DNA from: Daphnia carinata
Taxonomy: Eukaryota > Arthropoda > Branchiopoda > Diplostraca > Daphniidae
Reading direction: 5' to 3'
Length of the DNA stretch: 64,000 nucleotides
NCBI RefSeq assembly: GCF_022539665.2
Contig: NC_081333.1
Coordinates: forward strand, 3,720,001-3,784,000
The notes beneath the pieces are model-generated. The model saw only the letters and a list, made by a program, of their open reading frames with translations, ran no database searches and was not told where the DNA came from. Shown one piece after another: positions 56,101-64,000 of this stretch; positions within the stretch are counted from its first letter, which is position 1, and every line of letters begins with the position of its first letter. The translations under genes were made by a program, and so were the position numbers.

Positions 56101-59100
56101 TGGACGCCGCCAAAATGTCTTTTTATGATTTTCGTTTAGATTTATTAGAGAGACGAACATACCGTTTCATCCAACGGTATTATAGTCCACCTGTAGCACG
56201 CGCTCAAAATCCTCGTAGGCCCTATTTAAGAAAACCGTTGAATCGGACGCTCAACGGACAAACTATAAAACACCCTGACCCGATTTTTTCGTTTGGAATT
56301 GAAAAAAAAAAAATAATAATAAATTATTCGGATGTGAGTAGATGACCCGCATTTCAACATTCGATCCGTTATGTCAAAAAATCATTTTTTTTTTTTTACG
56401 TCTTTGTCCTCAATAGCGTCCCCGAAAAACATGTTGTTGTCTCAAAAGTATAGTTACAAGATCAACGTTAAATGGCTTTATTACACGCTCGCAGCAATTG
56501 ATCCTCTCCATCGGACATGATGATTTTCGAGAGCATCAAAATCGAGGACGAAAGTTATGACGAATCACTTTCCCATATTATAGGACAATAAGACCCCGAA
56601 CACAACGGGCTCACATATATATAAACCTTATTGAATATGATAGCGCTGGATGGGAAAAAAAAAAAAAGTCACATAAAAATATTGGGCAAGCTTTTTTTTT
56701 TTTTTTTTTATGGAAGATGACGAAGGTCAGCGTTTAAAAAAAAAAAAAAACCTGCTTAACATGCCGCCTTTTTAATTTCATGAAAAAAAAAAAAATGTTC
56801 TTACTTTTTCTTGCAGAGTAAAAGGGCACACACATAAAAATCGATAACAGGCCGCTGAGGCTCAAGTGCACGTTGTAAAAAATTTTTTTTTTTTTTTAGA
56901 TATATCGACGCAAAGCTTATTGGAAGAAACTTGACCGACGATATGGCGCATGGGTCATAATAAAATACTAGCCTCCTTCCCCCTACTCCATCCGAAATAT
57001 GAAAAAAAAAGCTCCAATAACAAGGAAAGGGACATGTAGAAAAACAACGGAGAGAGAGAGGCTCGCGTCTGGAACGCTACTGGTTTCTTGGCCCGTACAT
57101 AAAAGAGCGGAGAAAGGACCTTGGATGAAAATGAGGTAAGATGAATCCCTCCGCTTGATAGGTAAAGGCCAGCAAAAAAAAAAAAAAAAAAAGACGAGCC
57201 TCAAGCGAAACGAAGAAAGCAAAGGCAGGGGCTGTATATATTCGAACCGGTAGCTAAATGGTTTTTTGTTGTTTTATGATCAAGCGGCTCCCCCCCCCCC
57301 CCCTTCCTTTTTTGTCGGGATCCCCAGAAAAAAAAAAAAGGGAAGATATGGAGAAAACTGAGAGAAAGAGGCTGAAAAAAAAAAAAAAACTGGTTCCAAA
57401 CAACTTGGTCGCCCATTTTCTCAAAGATTTGTTGAAATGGCTTCATTGCTCCTGTCTGTACCATCACCACCTTATTTTACGTTCTATAATAGCCTTTTCT
57501 GTTGTGTGTCCCCCTTTTTTTTTTTTTGATTTTATTATTATTTCTAGCAAACCGAGAGAGAGAGAGAGAGAGAGAAAAAGGAAAAGTTTTAAGTGTCACA
57601 GCATCCACACACAAAAAAATCTCTGAAGAAGCGTGAGAAAACAGTCGGAAAGCTTTTTTCTATTCCTGTTTCACCTTGTCAACACGTTTGCGCCGCTGAC
57701 CGTTTGACCCCCAGAAGCCTTTTTTTTCTTATGATTTCTCTTATGGTAGGAGATGCCGATCCCATATATATAACAATTGTCATTGATCTATCGCGTTTTG
57801 GTTCGGGGCTAAAACGAATCAAGGCGTTATCACATTTCAGATGACGTTGTGTGAAACTATCGTCTATGACACGGTACGTACATAAGAATTAGACGATGGA
57901 GTTGGGACGATCAACACGATTGACGTCCACAAGCAAAATGTTTTAGTGAAAGTGTAACGTTTAAAAACCAAAATCAGGCCCGCCTTTTCCGGGCAAAACG
58001 CTTTAAAAAAAAAAAAATCAAGCGCACAATGGTTAATAGCTTTCGAATAATAAGCCCCGATTGTTTACGTACATACAGTACGTATGAAAAAAAAAAAAAA
58101 AAAAAACAGAAAAAAACAACGACCTCAATGTTAGAAAGTGGAAATCCTGTCGTTACGTTCTGATTGGGTTCCATTGGTTGAAAACAGTTCAATCAGACGA
58201 CCCCGCAAAAATTTCACGAGGCGCTTGTTTAATGCGATGTAAGGCGGACCGAATCACCTGGTGCCAACGGGTTTGGTCGTGATGGCCATCAAATCGATTC
58301 ATTTTCACACACGCACTGGACAATCAAAACAACATCGATTGGTTCCATGTAAAAAAAAAATAAAAAAAATAGGATTAAACTCACCATTTATTTGCCTCGG
58401 TTCACACTCGATCATCTTTCATGAATTCCGTACGGATCGCATCCGCTCATGTATTTTAAACAATAAGAACATTCGTTGTGTGAGAAAACCTTTCGGGGCC
58501 CGGTGCAACATACATCCGCCAGCGGGGAGGAGGAGATGGAGCGTAACACATTGCAATTAAAATGGCACTTTAAACTGAAACAGTTTTGGCCGGCCTGTTT
58601 TTTTTTTGTTTAGTGAGAAAAAAAAAAGAAGTTCAGCCTTTTCTCTTTTCTCGTTCGAAAAACTCGTGTTGGGCTGTGTTACACACACATATCTATCTAG
58701 TATACCGTATATATATATATATAAATACGTCGCGTTAGTTTGGCTGTGTTTGATGGTCTCCGAGTTTCCATGACGGATCGAGAAATATTAGAGAGGCAGG
58801 GCCTTAAAACAAGTCGAGCGCATACGGGGGCCCCTGTAAGCACGTTCGCTGCTGGATACGTTGCGGCGCAACAACGTGCAGCACCCATCACTCGCTGGGG
58901 GGAAGTCTATAAGGTTGATTGCGTCACGCCCTGTCATGTATTTTATTTTTTTTCTTTTTCCCTCCGCCACACACACACACACTCACCGGGGTCGGATCCG
59001 CGCGCATCCGACACGCCACATCAGCCGCCTGCAACCATCCAAGTATTAGAACTGGAAAGGAAAAAAAAAAAATAGCCCAGGTTCCAGGATATATATATAT

Positions 59101-60136
59101 AAAATAGACTGACAGCAACAGTCATCCCATCTGTCTCTCTCTCTTTCTCGTATATATATATTTAGCCGGGAGCTCTATAGCGCTATTGTAGGAGAGGCAC
59201 AGTATATAGGAGTTTATTTTACACCCATTTTCCTTTTTTTTTTTTTTTTTTGTTAAATTGAAAATGATCTTGCGAAATTTATAGTGTTATAACCCTAGCC
59301 AATTAAAATTTCTTTTTTTTTTTAGATGGCAATAACAATGGAATTTATGATTTTAACCTCGCTTGAAAAATGGCGAATTGAGAAGAGGGCGGGATTCTTA
59401 GCTGGGAACGTAAGTAACGACGTACCGTGAATAAATAATGATGGGATTAAAATTTTAAAAGAAAAAAATAAAATAAAATAAAATGATGAACGTTAAAATT
59501 CACGTGACATCGATACGCAGTCGGCTGACTCGAAAATTCCAAGTCGTTCCAAAATATGCCAAGTGATGGAACAATTGGGAAAGTCTTTCAGAGTTGATTA
59601 TTTCACGTGAAATGACACATTTCCTACACTCTTCTATTATATCCTGCGCATTATAACGGATGCGCTATAGGCCATACCCCCCCTTCCCTCCTCGTCCGTT
59701 CCAGCGTTGTATATAATAACATTTTATAGCCTATATTATAAGGTTGTATGAGCACCAGTAGAAAAGCCGACTCACATCATGGGTTGCAGTGAAAACGAAG
59801 GCAAACTTTCAAACTCCGCCCAGTCGACTGTCACCGACCAACCAATCGACGAGTGAACGGAGGTAGATCCCACTGCAAACAAGGCGGTTCTCCAGTTCTT
59901 TTATTATTGTGTTCAAAAAAAAAAAAAAAATTTCTGTGGAACCCAACCCACCGGCCCTATATGAAGAAGCCAAAGTGGACAGGCCGTCGTGATTCTAATT
60001 CCAAGTCGTGTCGAAGCCACATCGTATCCGCTGACTTGTGTTTGCCTCTTTTTTTTTTTTTCGAGTTTCAAGTGCAAGTTCCATCCGTCGCGTGCGCTAT
60101 TCGTTTCTCGGTTGACATTTTTTGTTTTGGAAAAGA
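50171..60136. promoter_or_regulatory. 10-kb intergenic region between the divergent Pax genes
   Basis: No gene or transposon supported in nearly 10 kb. It is packed with homopolymers: C23 at 53981-54003, T runs at 54180 and 55188, A runs at 52410 and 58087, G runs at 53469 and 53841. It also has simple repeats: (CA)n at 53127-53149, (AG)n at 57556-57573, (TA)n near 58709. The motif aggcct in an AT frame (ataggcctat) recurs several times (51860, 54877, 55685). By position it is the shared upstream region of two developmental regulators, so enhancers are expected here; none can be delimited by reading. Confidence 0.4.
53981..54003. repeat. Homopolymer run of 23 C followed by A8 and G6
   Basis: Read directly. 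The complementary G tract can form quadruplex or triplex DNA. Its exact length may be a sequencing estimate. Confidence 0.9.
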
Positions 60137-63100
60137 ATGACTGTGACTACCATCGGCATGATGCGTCCTTGCTTCACTACCGGCTACCCATTTCAAGGTA
60201 ATGAAATTCATCCTCACCGATAGATTTCAATATTTTTTTTTTTTGGTTAAAACTAATTTGCATTTGATTATTGCAATCCAATGGAAATCAACTAACAAGA
60301 TGAGAACAGACAAGTATAAGTTTAAGCGCGAATCTTTTTTGATTATTTATTGAATTTTAATGTGTTTTTTTTGTTTTTTCGCCATCAGGTCAGGGACGTG
60401 TTAATCAATTGGGTGGTGTTTTCATCAACGGAAGGCCATTACCAAACCACATCCGGCTGAAGATTGTCGAGTTGGCGGCTGCTGGAGTGCGCCCGTGCGT
60501 AATTTCACGTCAGTTGCGCGTCTCTCACGGTTGCGTCTCCAAGATCCTCAACCGATACCAAGAGACTGGCAGCATCCGTGCCGGAGTCTTGGGTGGAACG
60601 AGACCTAAGCCGAGCCTTCATCCGGACATCCAGCGTCGTATCCAATCTTACCGTATGGAGAATCCCGGTATCTTTTCCTGGGAAGTGCGCGACAGGTACG
60701 TTAAAAAAAAACAAAAAAAAACAAACAATGGGTTGTGAGTTTTCAAGATGACGTCATTGAATGCCTGATTTATTGGATCAAAATAGGTTGATTAAAGACG
60801 GCCTGTGCGACCGATCGACGGCTCCCTCGGTCAGCGCTATCTCGCGGCTCATGAAAGGCAAAGACGAAGCCGCCGAGACCGTTAAGCTGGAAAAAGGTCA
60901 GTCACCAAATCTTCTTATTTTCGTTATCTTATCCATAGCCCCCCCCCTCTTACTCCCTCTTGTAATTGAGTATAGTAACACGATTTTTATACCTTCTTAA
61001 AAGACTTGTATGGGGTCTGCACTTGACCTCGTTTCCTCCCTCCCCTCAATAGCGCGTTCCATTTTCGGTAAAAATCATAAAAAAAAACTTACACGGCTTA
61101 TGATCGGGTAATATCTCGGCTATTATAAATGGGCACAGAGAGAAGGGGGGGGGGACAGGATCGTATAGAAGAGACACAACTATCCCTTTCGAAAAAGTTC
61201 GTTTTTTTTTATTTTAAAGATGAATATGGAGAAGGGAATTCCATAATTCCTGTCCATGCTTGCGCATAAGAGACAACGGCTAGAAAAAAAAAGGGCCCGT
61301 GTCATTGTTGGCTATTTCGTTTGATATTGGCATAAATGGAGAATTTATAAAAAATGATAAAAATTAGAATTCAATGCGCGACGTTGCTGCCGGCCGCATA
61401 ATCAGGGCGGCTCACAAGAAAAAAAAGACCAAGACCCTCGTTTCTTGTCATTTTTATTAGATAAAAACAAATAAAATAGGCCTGGTGAAGTGAATGTGAC
61501 AGTTTTCTAGTTGACCCAATTTTTCCAAGTCCAGCAGACGGGCGATATAGGCCTGATGGGATCACTTTGGAAAGACACATTTTATTATCCAGTTCCAACT
61601 AGTCCCCGAAATTCTCGTTAGAGCGAAATTGTTTTTTTTTTTTTTTCATTTAAAGACAGTAAAAGGGTTATATATCTCCTGCTGGTAACACATGGTAGAA
61701 ATCAATCTGTTTTCTTCCCCCCCCCCCCTCCCCCCCAAAAAAAAAATAGAAATGAAAATGGGGGGGGCGCCCACCTAGCAACCGAGCATAATTATTATTG
61801 TCCATTAATGTACCATTATTGTCGTATATACATCACAGCCCCATTACGTCATTTACAAGTCTTGTTACTATGCACTTGTCGGCTTTTTATATTACGAAGC
61901 TGCTGTTAAACAACAAAAAAAAAAAAAAAAAAAACTACTGTACCTTTTCTTTTGGCTCTCATCTGTTCCTCACTGATCATTTTCTTCTTGGTGTTAATGG
62001 GGGACAATAGCAACAACAGCGGGAAGTCTCCTCCTCCTTCTTCGTAGACCATCCTTTTAAAAAATAAGAAACTGACCGCACACGAAATGATCACAGGTGT
62101 TGGCGGCATCGTCAACGATCCCCCCCCCCCCGCAGTAGGACGTCCTCCCCATTGATGACGATGATAATATTTTTTTCTTTTCTGACTACAAAAAAAGCCC
62201 CTTTTTGTAATTCTTATGTCCATCACAAAGAAGCATAAAATTTTGTGTACGATGTCAATAGTTAAAAATGTGAAAAATGATTTTTTTTCTTCTGTTTAGG
62301 AAATCATGGAACGATGAATAATCTCAACGGGTTGGCCAACGGGAGCATCGGCAGCAACAACAGCAACGATCTGGATGCTGGAACGGGCTCCGACTGCGAT
62401 TCGGAGCCGGGCCTCTCGTTGAAGCAGAAGCAACGCCGCCATCGGACTACCTTCACGGCCCAGCAGATGGACGAATTGGAGAAAGCTTTCGACCGTACTC
62501 AATACCCCGATGTTTACACGCGTGAAGAACTTGCCCAGCGCACGAAACTGACCGAGGCAAGAATCCAAGTTTGGTTCAGCAACCGACGCGCTCGTTTGCG
62601 TAAACAAGTCAGCCCGTCGTCCGGTAGCAGCAGCAGTGGCACTTATCAGCCGCAACAAAACGTGTCCGTTCATTCCGGATTGACTCCGTCACCACCGGCC
62701 GCATTGCCGTCCAGCGCTGCCGGACCGTCGCCCACAGCCGTGTCCAGCAGTTACGCATCGTCTGTGGCCAGCACTTACCCGTCCATCCATCAGCATCAAA
62801 CACTTCCTGTTACTGGGTCGGGATTGTCGGCCGCTTCGACCATGTTCCAGCATCATCACACGGCCGATTTCGGTCCGGCAGGTCGTCATTACGGAGCTGC
62901 CGCCAGTAGCCTATCGCCGGCCTCTTCCACAGTGACTCTACCGACCGAGATGACCTCCATCTCGCCCAGCTACCCGACCGACACCCATCACGTAAGTTGA
63001 ATCCATCGTCTTTGAATTGAATTCAAAATGAAATGGAACTCAATTCAAAATCTAATCAATTGTTTTGCATTAGTATCAGATGTACCAGCATCACCAAGCG

Positions 63101-63370
63101 ACTCAGGAGAGCTGGAACAACTTGCAACAGCAGCAACAAAATCAGCAGCATCAGCAACAGCAATTGCAAGTAGTTCAACAACAACAACAACAACAACAAC
63201 AGCAAATCCAGCATTTGAATCAATGCGCTGCCGCAGCTGTGACTAACTACTCGTTCGACGGTATCAACTGCTCATCGGCCGCACACGCAGCCGCCGCCGT
63301 GGCCGGCCACATCCATCACCGGCCCAATCCGTATCATGCCCCTTTCCCATCCATGTACGGATGGTATTGA
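60137..63370 (+). CDS. Pax3/7-class paired-homeodomain factor, gooseberry-like copy B
   Basis: Exons 60137-60197, 60389-60695, 60787-60896, 62300-62991 and 63074-63370 give 488 aa. [19 protein letters not shown] parallels copy A. Paired domain ([20 protein letters not shown] ... [20 protein letters not shown]); linker with [15 protein letters not shown]; homeodomain with [13 protein letters not shown] (Ser50). The C-terminus contains His- and Gln-rich tracts, including a CAA/CAG run of ten or more glutamines near 63175-63205, and ends in PSMYGWY. The paired-box exon has exactly the same length (307 nt) as in copy A, and all four introns fall at matching points. It is probably the gooseberry/gooseberry-neuro counterpart; which copy equals which fly gene cannot be said. 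No octapeptide visible. Confidence 0.93.
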
Positions 63371-64000
63371 TTGAATCGCATTTGATGTTTCACTTCAAAT
63401 AATTTCATGTGCAAAAACAATTCCAGTTATATTCATCATATTAATTGCACATTGCCTTTGTAAACAACTCTAATTTCTTTCTTTTTTTATTTCATGTGTG
63501 TAAAACTGTACAAAAGAAAAATGTTTTGGATTTAAACAATACAGTTGATTCTGTTTCGACAAGTTTTATGTGCATCAACATTCAATTGGTGTAACGGTCA
63601 GACCAGATGCTGTACCACACAGGTGATAAAAAAGAACAAGGATAAGGTCTAACTAATCATCCGAAAGCTTGGGGCATAACATAAAAAATCAACAAGACGG
63701 TGAGTTATGTATTTCCAGACAAGTCACAAATGAATATATAGCCTCTAATAGAAAAAAAAAAAAAAAAGAATAAAAGTGTTTTTTCTGTGTGTGTGTGTGT
63801 GTGTGTGTAACGGGGTTGTGTAATAATAACACGCACAGCGGCACCAAACAGCAGCCGGTGGTCCTTCTTTTAGCGGCACCCTCGAGTAATTAAATTTTTT
63901 TTTACACAAAAAGGGGAGACGAGTTCAAGAAGTGTGTTACGGGTTACGAAAAGGGGGGGGGGGGGGGGTTATACACAAACGTTATGTAGAACACCAAAAA
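63371..64000. other. 3' flank of Pax copy B
   Basis: 3' UTR, then a (GT)n repeat (63786-63808) and a run of 18 G (about 63951-63968). No further gene visible. Confidence 0.5.

Noticed and set aside
1-64000. CRISPR array, rRNA or bacterial operon
   Set aside because: No regularly spaced direct repeats, no rRNA core sequences, and all clear genes have spliceosomal introns or eukaryotic domains.

Overview
The window looks like a small, intron-rich arthropod genome, most probably a cladoceran crustacean such as Daphnia. That is inferred from very short introns (about 50-90 bp), arthropod-type promoter signals, and an inverted pair of paired-class Pax3/7 (gooseberry-like) genes. No species-diagnostic sequence was identified.

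Left part (1-8,200): a SEC14-like lipid-transfer gene, two tandem beta-1,3-galactosyltransferase (GT31) genes, a possible 60-aa membrane protein, and a secreted glycine-rich protein gene on the minus strand with a 6-nt first coding exon and a clear TATA/initiator promoter. About 4.8 kb follow (8,193-12,960) with no gene I can support, then a degenerate tRNA-like sequence.

Middle part (13,059-34,160): a recent structural rearrangement. A 12,455-bp unit (13,059-25,513) is followed directly by a second, truncated copy (25,514-34,160). Each unit is built on a giant palindrome. In unit 1, arms of about 4.88 kb flank a 621-bp spacer. The spacer carries three tRNA-like sequences. Convergent paralogous genes for secreted YYTT-rich proteins abut the palindrome. 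Each arm carries a spliced coiled-coil gene of unknown function, so the window holds four copies. A small foldback element (24,962-25,393) has AAGCCCGAC-type ends and also a tRNA-like hinge, and related ends mark several breakpoints.

Right-middle (34,500-46,200): two tandem short-chain dehydrogenases; a homologue of the hair-cell channel subunit TMIE; the ribosome-biogenesis factor NIP7; an ACAP-type BAR/PH/ArfGAP/ankyrin gene; an intronless TOPORS-like RING protein; and an unrecognised 122-aa secreted precursor.

Right end (47,267-63,370): two divergently transcribed Pax3/7 genes 10 kb apart, laid out like gooseberry and gooseberry-neuro of Drosophila. They have identical exon architecture and a matching C-terminal MYGWY. 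The intergenic 10 kb is gene-free and full of homopolymer runs; it is probably the shared regulatory region.
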